In this document: positions 1 to 9,699 of the stretch, in pieces | How positions within the stretch are numbered: the stretch's first letter is position 1 | Layout: the number at the start of each line of letters is the position of its first letter | DNA from: Lactarius indigo | Lineage: Eukaryota > Basidiomycota > Agaricomycetes > Russulales > Russulaceae | Assembly: GCA_025766275.1 (NCBI GenBank) | Contig: JAFKAC010000003.1 | Location: forward strand, 3,143,454 to 3,207,453 | Direction: 5' to 3' | DNA length: 64,000 nucleotides | The notes under the pieces: generated by a model | What the model was told of the DNA's origin: nothing | Seen by the model: only the letters and a program-made list of their open reading frames with translations | The model's database searches: none | Translations under genes and position numbers: made by a program

Positions 1-1055
1 AAACTCTGCCGAAGATACAAAAACCGCGAACATCTCGAAGACGACTGGTCCGCGAAGGTCGAAACAATTCTCAAATTCGTTCGACACCTCACGTCAATCC
101 TCGCAACCCAAGTTGATGCACCGACCATCGCGCTCCGGCTCTTCCTCCTTGCGGCTCAGATTGCTGACGAATGTGGTTTCGAGGACCTCGCCTACGACCT
201 ATATGTTGAAGCGTTCACCGTATATGAGGAGGGCATCTCAGAATCTCGCGCCCAGCTGCAGGCGATCACGCTCGTTATTGGCACGCTTCAGGGAGCGCGG
301 GTATTTGGCACAGACAACTATGATACTCTGATCACAAAGGCCGCCCTTCACGGCGCGAAGTTGTTGAAGAAACCACACCAGGCAAGCGCAGTGCATTTAG
401 CAAGTCATATGTGGTGGCAGGAGACGACGCTTGGGTCTGCGTCAGGGAAAGCGGATGCGACTGCACCCGAGAAGCCTACCACGCCACCACAGGCCAAGGA
501 CGAAGACGAAACGGATACACCGAAAGCGGCAAGGCACTTGTCACTTTGAACAGCACAGATGACTTACGAAAGTTACAGTACCCTCATCAAGACAGCAAGC
601 GTGTCCTGGAGTGTCTTCAGAAATCACTTCGGATTGCTAATTCCGCAACGGAGGAAATCGTCATGGTGCAACTCTACGTCGATACTCTCGATCAGTACCT
701 CTTTTACTTGGACCGCGGTGCAACTGCTGTGCGTACCTGCTGTGCTCGTCGGGAACTCCCCCCGCTCTAGCTGACCCCGTGTTTCTAGGTGATGCCAAAG
801 TTTGTCAACTCACTGGTGGAACTGATCACAGCATCGATCGACATCATTAACACGCCCGATGTACATCCCTCCCAGCGTGCGCCAGCAGGTTTGTTAGAGG
901 GCGTTCAGACACCCGAGATGATCACACGGCATTTCCGAAACACCCTTCTGCATATTCAAGCCAAGAAGTCAACCGCCGAAGGTACACCGGGCACACGCTG
1001 GGACGACGTGGACATAGTTGGTGCATTGTTGAAGATGGGGCTCGGAGCGCGATAG
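1..1055 (+). CDS. VPS35: VPS35, retromer core subunit (3' part)
   Basis: C-terminal part of VPS35, the alpha-solenoid scaffold of the retromer coat that retrieves cargo from endosomes to the Golgi. The frame is open from base 1, so the 5' end lies outside the window. Family-typical stretches include LAAQIADECGFEDLAYDLY, QAITLVIGTLQ and KRVLECLQKSLRIAN, followed by VQLYVDTLDQYLFYLDRGA. An intron at about 730-788 (gtgcgt...tttctag) joins to a last exon starting VMPKFVNSLVELI and ending at 1055. A second intron near 540-595 (gtcact...gacag) is needed to move from the acidic linker, residues after SHMWWQ, to KRVLECLQ; its donor is weak and an earlier donor or an indel is possible. Identity is certain from the family pattern; only the middle splice site is unsure. 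Confidence 0.95.
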
Positions 1056-1720
1056 TCTCCCGCGCATGGGATACGAAGGTGTGCCACGATGACATACGGT
1101 GTTTTTTTATGCTATCTTGCTTACTGTCATATAATTATTTGACTTGCTCTGATTCTTGTGGGCGCATTACTGAGCAGCATCTAAGTTTCCTGTCCCCGCC
1201 TCTTCGACATCATCGGCCGTCAGGGTCGTCCTAGTGTCCATACCCACACCCGGAGTAAGATGTCCACGCAAATCTACGGCGCTTCCTTTTACCGTCCAGG
1301 GACTCTGCCCTAGTCCCATGTCTACACGGGTAAAGACCTAGCGCTACTGAATACGCGACGAGGATTGCCGTTCATTGGAGACGAGCTATTTGACTGACGT
1401 CTCCCATCAATCCATCCCTCGTGAATGGTGCGATTGCTGTTTCAATGCGAACGTGCCCGTGCCGAGCGTCAACACGCGTGTGAACGGCGAAACCACCCAA
1501 TACCTTCGGGGGCGCGTTACGTGAATACTGTCATATTCCGAGTGAATACAAGGACGTCCGTAGTGGGAACTTTGTAATAGTAGTAGTAAATGTGGCCATT
1601 TGATCGCCGTCCCCGGGGCCAATCATGCCGGTGGAGACCTCTTGAGAACTACCTGTCATGTGTACCTCGTCCCGCTCCGCACGGTTGATCCAACAGTAAG
1701 AGTACCAGACAGCAGCGGGC

Positions 1721-2374
1721 TCACTCTGAGCACTTTGGGGTAGGATATACGCTCGGAACGGGGCGGGGGGGATAAGTTGTGTAACCACCAGGGAGCGGGC
1801 TGGTGGTGGCCGGAAACCCACCGTAAAGCATTCCCCGATTCTCACCGGTCTGTCCACTCTGGAAGTTGGGCTACACCGAAGCTGACGGATTAGTGGGGGC
1901 CCTCAGGGTTGCAGCGAAAAGCTCGCTGACCGGCATGGGTTGACCATAATACGCCTACTGACGCCGAGGGATACCCGTCACTCCCTGAAGAATTACCCGC
2001 GACGTTGCCAGTGCCGTTCCCAGGGAACCAGTTGGCGGCGTTCCAGAAGTTGTACATAGGTAGAGGGGGGATAGGATTTCCATAGGTGTCCCGCTACATT
2101 TATTATTATTATCAGAACCAATCGCTTCGCCCATCCGGTACTCACGGCGAAGGATTGTCCGTGGCCTTGGTTTCGTCCATCTGTTATGAGACTCTCATGA
2201 AGTGTAGTCTCGGGCTGTAATCAGAGGAAAATCAGAGCACATTTGCGGAGCAGTAGAGTAGGTTCCACCTCATGGCGCAGACCTGGAAGAGGGTGTGCCG
2301 TTTGAGGTCCTCGAGCTCCTGTTGGAGAAGTCGTGGCTAACAGATGGTTGCGCAGTTGAGTTGGTGTTGAACAT
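1721..2374 (-). pseudogene. Broken copy A of duplicated 205-residue gene
   Basis: Copy A counterpart of the gene at 5926-6721. The start (MFNTNSTAQPSVSHDFSN), exon 2 (2146-2214, encoding PETTLHESL...GHGQSFA between ttacag and gtgagt), exon 3 (1931-2093, RDTYGNPIPPLPM...NWFPGNGTGN) and exon 4 (1721-1870, PNFQSGQTGENRGML...) are all recognisable with the same splice sites as copy B. Exon 1 is 106 bases up to the matching donor, one more than a multiple of three, and meets a TGA. Exon 3 is 163 bases against 165 in copy B, shifting frame near GYPSAS. It therefore looks decayed, unless the sequence has indel errors. No family recognised. Confidence 0.6.
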
Positions 2375-2447
2375 TTCTGACGTTGGGACTGTGGGACTAC
2401 TAGTAGCAGATTTGCGTTTGACTGTCAGTGGCCCACTGTCCCTTGGG

Positions 2448-2456
2448 TTTTTATAC
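2448..2456 (-). promoter_or_regulatory. TATA box of copy A minus-strand gene
   Basis: Read on the minus strand this is gtataaaaac, about 78 bases upstream of the ATG at 2374. A TATA-like element lies at the matching place in copy B (6785-6791) although the flanking sequence has diverged, which supports a real promoter and the chosen start codon. Confidence 0.5.
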
Positions 2457-2616
2457 CTCCGAAAAATTAGATAGAAACCTGAGAAAAGTATGAACATGAG
2501 GCGCGGAAAGATAACGCCTTGAGACCCGTTGCGTTTCCGATCACAGGTTCTAGCGTCAGTCTATCAGGTGTTGGAGCAAGCTGGCTCTAGCCTCCCATTG
2601 AATTGGCACGAGGAGT

Positions 2617-2829
2617 GTGTGCACAGTATCCTTTAAGGCTTACATCGCGAATCTCATTTCGTGGTGCGCGAACCGAAAACACGCGATGTTGCCAGAAAAC
2701 GCGAAAAGAAAGCAGCTCCACACCCTAATAGGAGGTCACAGACCCAACCAGAGGAGAGTATCAGCGGAAAGAGCTATGCACGACGACGGAAACCGTACAG
2801 TGACGGCCACATACAGCCAGCGTGCATGA
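2617..2829 (+). CDS. Conserved basic exon of plus-strand duplicated gene, copy A
   Basis: Frame containing MLPENAKRKQL...IGGHRPNQRRVSAERA from the ATG at 2686. The matching frame in copy B (6953-7171) reads MLPENAKRKQL...IGGPRHNQRKTPAERA. Most base differences over this stretch fall at third codon positions of this frame and are silent (gcg/gca, aag/aaa, cag/caa, ggt/ggc, agg/aga), which indicates a translated plus-strand exon. It probably belongs with the exon at 3795-3914, but the exons between were not resolved. The peptide is strongly basic. No domain recognised. The 5' limit and the 3' splice site are unknown, so the coordinates mark the open frame only. Confidence 0.45.
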   Translation: MCTVSFKAYIANLISWCANRKHAMLPENAKRKQLHTLIGGHRPNQRRVSAERAMHDDGNRTVTATYSQRA

Positions 2830-3794
2830 AAAATGAATTAAGCGAGGGTAACTGGGCAAGGTCGGATTAAAATTGGCTCCAAAGCCGTGTGATACACAGT
2901 GTGCGGAAACTGTAGCTAGCTGCGCAATCATGCAGCGTGATGCATTGTGTGGGATTAGTACGTCGTTTTAGAGCCCCAGGCTGCCAGCGACAACAGACCC
3001 CCAGGTTCCAGGTTAGTTTTTGGGGCCTAAGGTATGTCGCAGTAATTCAGGTGTAGCTAACTTGGAAGGTAACCAAGGTCAGGCTGGACAGAGTTAGCCA
3101 GTCTGGTCGCTCCAAGTGAGTCACCGAATTGGACGGCATCAGCGCATCCCCGCAAGTGGAGATTCCGTGGCCGCGTGCTCTAAGATCCGAACCTGAGCGC
3201 CAAAGGGACGAGCAGAGGCCGTCCTGGCTGAAGTGCTTGGCGGAGGAGGACGACTTCTGGCTTTGGTCATTCGGAGCTTTTGTCAGATGCCCGATCGTGG
3301 CCGACAACACCCCGATCCTCGCCAGATCGCTGGGCCCCCAGAGTCGAGACTCGAGCGACAGCGACTATCCAGCGTGTCCGACAAGTTCGCAACGAAAACG
3401 AAAAACTGGCATGTACGCAGTGCATGTGGCGTGCTCGCTCCCATGGTACGCGTTCCTATTGCCATTTCGTCTTTCCCCAATTGTGGCGCACTAGTCAATC
3501 GACAACCCTAGCCAACCCTAGCTTAGCGGGTACCTTGAGGACCATGCAACAGGCCGTTTCTATCGAGCGCGTCGGAGCTCTGCGATTTGCTAAGGTCCGA
3601 CACCGGCATTTCCGTGACTGGAGTGGCAAAGAAAGAAACCTTGATCCCACACAGACGCTTGAGGTCTCGTGGACGAGCTTGGCGTGAAATCCGTCGACCT
3701 TGGACTTTATGCGACTGACAGTGCTTGCCACTGAATAATAGACAATAGATGTTTGTCGCTTGTCTTGCTATATGTCAGTGACGTCTTGGGACAG

Positions 3795-3914
3795 CTAGCC
3801 GTAATGAATAAACGGACACTTATTGTTCCCGAAAGCCACGATGACTTGGATAACAACAGGCAAGACAACAGGTACCGACTCGAGGCATTGATGGCGGTTC
3901 ACTTTCGTCCCTAG
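3795..3914 (+). CDS. Last exon of plus-strand duplicated gene, copy A
   Basis: Follows a branch-site and acceptor pattern (gtgac...gggacag) also present in copy B. It encodes LAVMNKRTLIVPESHDDLD..., then RLEALMAVHFRP and stop. Against copy B (8122-8235) the block EALMAVHF differs only at third positions. The two length differences, three and four codons, keep frame. That is the mark of purifying selection in this frame. Exons upstream (candidate at 3544-3687, containing SIERVGALRF) are only weakly supported. Function unknown. Confidence 0.5.
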   Translation, partial: LAVMNKRTLIVPESHDDLDNNRQDNRYRLEALMAVHFRP

Positions 3915-4860
3915 CCTAAAGTATCAGCACCATCACGAAAACGGGGACATGAATTGATAGACGTTTGACCTCCTTCCTAATCGCACCCAAGATCTAAATG
4001 TTTCCCTCCGCCTGGATCACTCATTCCCCTTCCAGAAGGGTGAAAGATGTGAAGATAGAAAGCGATTGGGAATATCCATCTTTGGATACAATTTCGTGTT
4101 GATGGCGCTACAGTCCCGTCTTGTGCACAACGTTCCAAGGTTCGACTGCAAAAAGGTATATCAGGTGAGGGCAGAAACGCCTTCGCAGAGATTCTTTGCG
4201 GACCTTGTCTTGAACCTTGCGAACCGGCGGCGGGCGCAAGTCGGCTACCGGGCCCCGTGGTCGCTTGGGCTGCGAAGTGATCGAACCGACTACTGTAAGT
4301 TGACACGACTCGTCGGATGTCCTGTTCTGGTACCTAATTTCAAACTTTCTTTTTGACATCGTGCCGCATTGTAGCTTCCGAACTTGTTTCCTAATCCTAA
4401 TTTCAGCGATGTTCGTCTTACGCGACCGCGTCGGCGCTTCGATGCGTCGATGCGTGCTGCGGAATGTGAACACTGAACAAAAAGGAGAAGAAAGATGTCC
4501 CTGCCTAATATGACTCGGCGTAATCTCTGATATTACCCTGGACTCCCTGGTAATAGGCTCTGGTATTCATATCCAAGGCATAGACCTTTTCAGGGAAGAA
4601 AGCCCTGCGAAAACATCAAAAATATTAATCCGCAGATGGAATACTAGTTGGTTTCTGACTGTGTCAGGAATCAAGTTGTCGAGCAAGACGTGGTCACTGG
4701 ACTGGTTTCCTCTGAGCCAGGCGTTGCGTGGAAAACGACAAAACGAGCCTGAAATCTGCCCTAGGTCCTCCTATTCCTCCAAGGAACCGGTGCAGATCTC
4801 CCGAAATGGCGCTGTCCTAGTCTTCGTATTAATCTCCGAGCGACAATGCTGTGAGCACAC

Positions 4861-5509
4861 AGCCCGCACTGTATTACCACGACTCCCCTACTGGTTCTCT
4901 GTGAGAGTCTGAGAGAGCAGGCGTATCAGCGGCACACTTGGGCAATTCGAAATCGTATTTTCCTCCTGGTCAAAAGCAACAACGTACGTCGTCGCTATCG
5001 AAGATTATCGTAGAGCTGTCAGCCTGGCACCGGTTACATTTAGTGACGTTGGGAAATATCTTGCTTTTTGTTTCCATCTTGTTGATATACTACTAGCATC
5101 GCGGTTTCGGACCGTCCGTGTGTTTAGTGTTGCTGATTAACTACTGTCGTTTCTGTCATACGCCCAGTTGTCTCTTGTTATCGGCCCTCTTACTCGGTTT
5201 CCTTGTTGCCAAGTGAGTGCGGCACACGTTTGGCGCGACCATTGGTACTCTCCGCCAATCTTTGGTTTTCCTTGTACGGCGGTCAGCGCGAATATTATGG
5301 TTTGCAATGTAAAGTACCACTCGTACGGTATACAGTATTGGTCTCTGTTTTTTCACATGTCTTCACCTTCGTTTTCTTCATCGTCTGATGCTCACGCTTT
5401 ACGTGTTCCAAGTACTAGATTTTGTCCGAGTCGTTTATTTTGAGCTGGAGTCATGGTTGGTGGTGGGTTGTGCAAGGATGCGGTGTCCGACAAAGGCCAC
5501 ATTCTGGTG
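4861..5509. other. Spacer between the two duplicated units
   Basis: About 650 bases between copy A and copy B. No conserved frame, RNA gene or terminal repeat was seen. The sequence is T-rich near 5040-5440. Confidence 0.5.
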
Positions 5510-5925
5510 AGCATGTTCCGAGTCTGCCGCCCTGGTCCCACGGCGTAGTCCCGTGTCTACCCGGGTACAGGTCCAGCGCTATTACTGAGAGCCAACCGGC
5601 ACCTGGCCGACTTCTCTGCCGAACCCTGTGCCACGAGGTTGAAGCCATTGAGCAGGACGGTGGGCATCTTATCAATTCATCCCCAGCAGTCGTGAATGGT
5701 GCAATTATACTTCATTACGAACTTGAAAGCGTACACCGCTTCAAGTGCCAGGGTTGAGCGTAACAGGCGTGTAAACAGTGGAGCCACTTTCACCTGGCCA
5801 ATCCCTTAGGGCACTATGTGATGGCTGTCATATCTCCAAGTGACTACAAGGACGTCTGTAATTGGAACATCGTAATTGTACTAGTAAATGTGGCGATGTC
5901 ACGGTGATCGCCGCTCCCAGTGCAA

Positions 5926-6721
5926 TCATGCAGGTGGAGACCTCCTGAGAACTATCGTCATATGGACCTCGTCGCGCTCTGCACGGTTGATCCAACAATA
6001 AGAGTGCCAGACGGCAGCCCCCCCCTGAGAATTTGGGGTGGGATTCGCGCTCGCAGGGGGACGGTGGGGAAGGCTCGGGGTTGTGTAGCCACCGGGGACC
6101 GGGTTGGTGGTGGCAGCTGGGACTGGTGAGTACTCGCCATTAAACATTCCCCAATGCTCACCTGCCTGCATGCCCTCAAAATGGGGCTATATAGAACCTG
6201 AGGAAACGGTCCTCACTGGCAGATCGTACGAAAAGCACGCTCACCGGCATGGGCTGGCCATATGTCGACGCTGACGGATACCCACTGGCATCACTCCCAA
6301 AAGAATTACCCGCGGCGTTTCCTGTGCTGTGCCCAGGGAACAAGCTGGCGCTGCCCCAGAAGTCGGTGTCCATAGGCAGAAGGGGAATAGGGTGTCCATA
6401 GGTGCCCCGCTACATTTTTTTCCCCAGTGATTAGCATTAATCGCCCCACGCTGAGGACGTATCAGGCACTCACGGCGAGGGACTGGCCACGGCCTTGGCT
6501 TCGTGGGCCTGTTAGGAGATCCTCGTGAAGTGTGGCCTCAAGCTGTAACCAGAGGGGAATATTGGAACTCATTTGCGGAGAAGTAGAGTAGGACCCACCT
6601 CAAGTGCAGACCTGGACGAGGGTGTATCGTTTGGAGTCCTCGAGTTCTGGTTGGAAGAATCGTGGCTGGCGGACGTGATTCGATATTGTGGTTGCCCAGT
6701 CGACTCCGAGTTGTTGAACAT
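5926..6721 (-). CDS. Unknown 205-residue protein, intact copy B of duplicated gene
   Basis: Four exons give one open frame: 6599-6721 (41 codons), 6474-6542 (23), 6245-6409 (55) and 5926-6186 (86 plus stop). All three introns are phase 0, 56-64 bases long, with donors gtgggt, gtgagt and gtgagc and acceptors ttacag, tgtag and tatag. The start codon follows a TATA box by about 65 bases. The protein is rich in Ser, Asn, Gly and Pro: MFNNSESTGQPQ at the start, then LEATLHEDLLTG, GTYGHPIPLLPMDTDFWG and EHWGMFNGEYSPVPAATTN. No signal peptide, membrane segment or known domain was seen. It could be a regulatory or low-complexity nuclear protein, but that is a guess. The last 35 codons are less conserved with copy A, so the 3' end is the least certain part. 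Confidence 0.65.
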
Positions 6722-6784
6722 ATCCGTACGGCGTCGAAGTTCTGATACTAGTAAAGATACGCTCGAGGACCAACTGCACTTGAC

Positions 6785-6791
6785 TTTTATA
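6785..6791 (-). promoter_or_regulatory. TATA box of copy B minus-strand gene
   Basis: Minus-strand tataaaag about 67 bases upstream of the ATG at 6721. It is preserved relative to copy A (2448-2456) within a poorly conserved leader. Confidence 0.5.
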
Positions 6792-6952
6792 CTACCAAAC
6801 CGGCATAGAAATTGAATTGGAACAACAACAGTGTTGAACTTGAACACGAGGCCACCGACGTATGCGGAAGAATAACGCCTTAAGACCTGTCGCATTTCCG
6901 ATCACAAGTTCCAGTATCAGACAGCGTTGGAGCGAATAACTCTGGCCTCTCA

Positions 6953-7171
6953 TTGAATGGGCACGAGGCGAGAGTGCGAAATCTCAACTCGAATGCATGG
7001 ATCGCGGGTTGCACGAACCGAATACACGCGATGTTGCCAGAAAACGCAAAAAGAAAACAACTCCGCGTCCAGATCGGAGGCCCCAGACACAACCAGAGAA
7101 AAACCCCGGCAGAAAGAGCTTTTCCCCAAACCGGAAACTGTACAGTCACGACCCCATGCGGCGTGCGTTAA
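6953..7171 (+). CDS. Conserved basic exon of plus-strand duplicated gene, copy B
   Basis: Copy B partner of 2617-2829, with the ATG of MLPENAKRKQL at 7031. The frame stays open in both copies through the block ending AERA and diverges after it, which fits an exon end shortly beyond. It lies about 310 bases from the start of the minus-strand gene at 6721 and is read in the opposite direction, so the two would share an intergenic promoter. No family recognised. Confidence 0.45.
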   Translation: MNGHEARVRNLNSNAWIAGCTNRIHAMLPENAKRKQLRVQIGGPRHNQRKTPAERAFPQTGNCTVTTPCGVR

Positions 7172-8121
7172 GCAAGGCGTTAGGAATGAAATAAGCGAGG
7201 GCAAGGTCGGGATGAATTTGGCTTCAGACTTGAGCCACGTGATGTACGGCGACAATTGTGCAGGTACTAGCAGGCGCAATCATGGTACGTGATCACTCAG
7301 CAGGAGTAGTATGCCGTTTCAGAGCTGCAGGATACAAGTGGTTATGGGTTCCCAGGTCCTAGGTAGTTTTTTAGGTCTAATATGTTGTCGTAATTTAAGT
7401 GTAGCTAACTGAAAGTAAAGCTGGTCAGGGTCTATCGTTTGTGTCACTTTTCGGCGCCGTCGGCTGGGATTTTGCAAAGTGCCTAGCGAACGCCCAGGTG
7501 AAGACTTGCTGCCGTGGTCGTTCGGAAGGAACTTGATTAATCCTGATTACAGTAATCTGGTTCAGCCCGATGGCGTTCACCCGATCTCGCCAGATCGCCG
7601 GGCGAGCGCAAGGGCGAGCGACTTGGCAGAGCAAGGTCTAGCTTCCGGCCGGTAAGTTCGCAATGATAACAAAGTATTAATTACAGTGGTGTACAACTGG
7701 CGTGTACATGTGGCACGAAGTTACCTCGTTTCTTTTACTGTATCATTCTTGGTATCATTTAATTTCGTCTAATTGTGGCCAAACCAACCGACGGCCCACC
7801 TCGCTTAGCACCTATCGGCGTACTGGTTTGTGCCACCATCGCCATCTTGGCCACTACGGTCCTTTGAACCTTCCGAAAAGCTGTTGTAGTGGAGCGCGTC
7901 GTATCGTGGTTCTGCAATTCGACACAGGCATTTTCATGGCCTGGACCCTCTTGTCGCAAAGAAAGAAACTGGAAGCCTGAATACTCTCAGGTCCCGTGAA
8001 CAAGCCCGTGGAACCCGTTCGCCTCAGACTCCACGCGACCGACGGGGCTCGCCAAGGACAGGCTGCGGTGCAACAACACAGATCTACGTTACCTTTCTTA
8101 CTATCTGACGTCTTGGGGCAG

Positions 8122-8235
8122 TTGGTCACGACGGATAATGAATCTATGAGGGTACTTGTTGTTCCCAAATGCCATGATCATTATGACAACAATAGATGCC
8201 GACTCGAGGCTTTAATGGCAGTCCATTTCCACTAA
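8122..8235 (+). CDS. Last exon of plus-strand duplicated gene, copy B
   Basis: Starts after ctgacgtcttggggcag, matching the copy A acceptor, and encodes LVTTDNESMRVLVVPKC..., then CRLEALMAVHFH and stop at 8235. A continuous frame reaches back to 7996, so the acceptor could instead be an exon interior. The comparison with 3795-3914 supports translation of this frame whichever is true. Function unknown. Confidence 0.5.
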   Translation: MVTTDNESMRVLVVPKCHDHYDNNRCRLEALMAVHFH

Positions 8236-9090
8236 GTTGTTATCCTGGACGAGCTTTTCATCTCAGAGTTCGGCACGTGGAACTCAGATCCGGTAGGGTG
8301 GGATTTAATGCACGCGACGCGGATGCGCCGAATCTCCAATATCAAGCCGCATGTTGGCGGCAGGGCATCAATTACTAGATGTTCTACCTCCTCCTACGTG
8401 CGTCTGCACGTTTCGCTCGGATCACGTCCCCCTTCCAGAAGAGCGTGAAGGCAGAGAGCGTTTAGGGCAAGGCATCTTACGTTGGGTTCGCAAATGGATC
8501 CGCAACATTTTGGGGCGTGCTGACAACCCTACAGTCCCGCCTTTTGCAAACTGGCGTGTGGACATAACGTGCCAACAGGGACTGGTCGCTTAGGGTCGCG
8601 AAGCGATCAGCCACCAATCGAATGCCCTATCTTGGTACCCAGTTTGTACCCAATCTTCTTTACATCGTGCCAGTTGCCAACCCTTGTGACTTCCTAGTTC
8701 ATCCAAGACCGCGATTGTGCTTCGAAGTGTGTCATGAAGATTCTAAATCAAAGAACAGAGAAAAATTCCTTGCTCACAGTAATTTAACTGGCACCGGCAT
8801 TCCGAGTCATCGCCATACACCACCCGGGGATGGATCGTTTCCAGGGAACGAAGCCCTGGGGTTTGTATTCGAAGAACCAAAATATAAATCGGCGGATGGA
8901 ATAGTTATTTTCTGACTGAGTCGTACTCCAGCAAGTGATTTTCTGGGCTAGTTTCTTCAAGCTTAACGTTGGGTGTAGTACGACAAAGCAAGCCCGACAT
9001 CTGTCCTAGGACCTCCTATTTCTCCATAAGACTATAAATTGGCGCTGTCCCAATCGTTATGCATCATGCCTGATCTCCGAACTAATTGCG

Positions 9091-9699
9091 CCGATACCGA
9101 CAGATACCGGGAGTGCCCTCAGGTCAGAATGCGCATTCCCCACCACCTCAAGCGCTCGGGACGACGGTCATGCGAACGACAGACATAGATTCTAGGATCA
9201 TAGCTACGCCTCTTCATCCGGAAAGGACGTGTTCACCAAGCTATGCATGAACTCGTTTTTTCATACCTGGGAGAGAAGGTAGTCGCCGTGCACGAGAGCA
9301 CAGGACACCACGGAATTCGATCCATAGAAATCAGGAATTCCGCGGACGTTCTTCTCTAGGATCCTAGGGATGTGTAATCACAAACACGCTTCTTGAACGA
9401 ATGGCATGAAACGGCTCCAAGTGGAGCGCAATTGGTTTCAGCCCATCGTGCATCACGCCCGGTAGCCAGTACAAAGATGGTGTGAGTGGAGAATCGGAGT
9501 GAAGACTGTTCTCGCGCGGATGAAGGGGGGCTTCAGGCGTGATGGATGGTTTCCTTTGGAATTTAACGCGATGATGATAACAGTAAAAGGTGTGGTGATA
9601 GTGGGGGTTCTGATTGCAGCGCCCTGCGTACCTGACTAGGACTTTCTAGGAGGCACACTAGCTTAATTTGCCACAAGAGGTACGATTAAGAAGAGAATA
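9091..9699. other. Intergenic, copy B end to BCP1
   Basis: Holds the 3' flank of BCP1 (read on the minus strand). No coding frame or repeat supported. Confidence 0.5.

Larger units (their letters stand above)
1300..4860. repeat. Diverged direct duplication, copy A (about 3.6 kb)
   Basis: This stretch aligns block by block with 5510-9090 in the same orientation. Matching blocks include 1522-1640 with 5822-5935, 1661-1715 with 5964-6017, 2146-2374 with 6474-6721, 2650-2800 with 6985-7120, 3838-3914 with 8170-8235, and 4740-4830 with 8980-9060. The offset drifts between about 4210 and 4340 bases because of indels. No terminal inverted repeats or transposase-like frames were seen. Each copy contains a minus-strand gene on the left and a plus-strand frame on the right. 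Edges are approximate, set where similarity fades by eye. Confidence 0.85.
5510..9090. repeat. Diverged direct duplication, copy B (about 3.6 kb)
   Basis: Second copy of the unit described at 1300-4860. It starts about 650 bases after copy A ends. Copy B preserves an intact spliced reading frame on the minus strand (5926-6721), while the equivalent in copy A is broken, so B looks like the functional member for that gene. A third conserved block at the right end (8400-8610 and 8800-9060) matches 4020-4280 and 4560-4850, but I could not assign a coding frame to it. Edges are approximate. Confidence 0.85.

Noticed and set aside
1300..9090. Reading the tandem units as a mating-type homeodomain locus
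   Set aside because: The divergent pair layout fits, but no homeodomain (WFxNxR) motif was found in either copy and the proteins look too short; kept as an unknown pair.
1300..9090. Reading the tandem units as a transposon
   Set aside because: No terminal repeats, target-site duplications, transposase or reverse-transcriptase motifs were seen.
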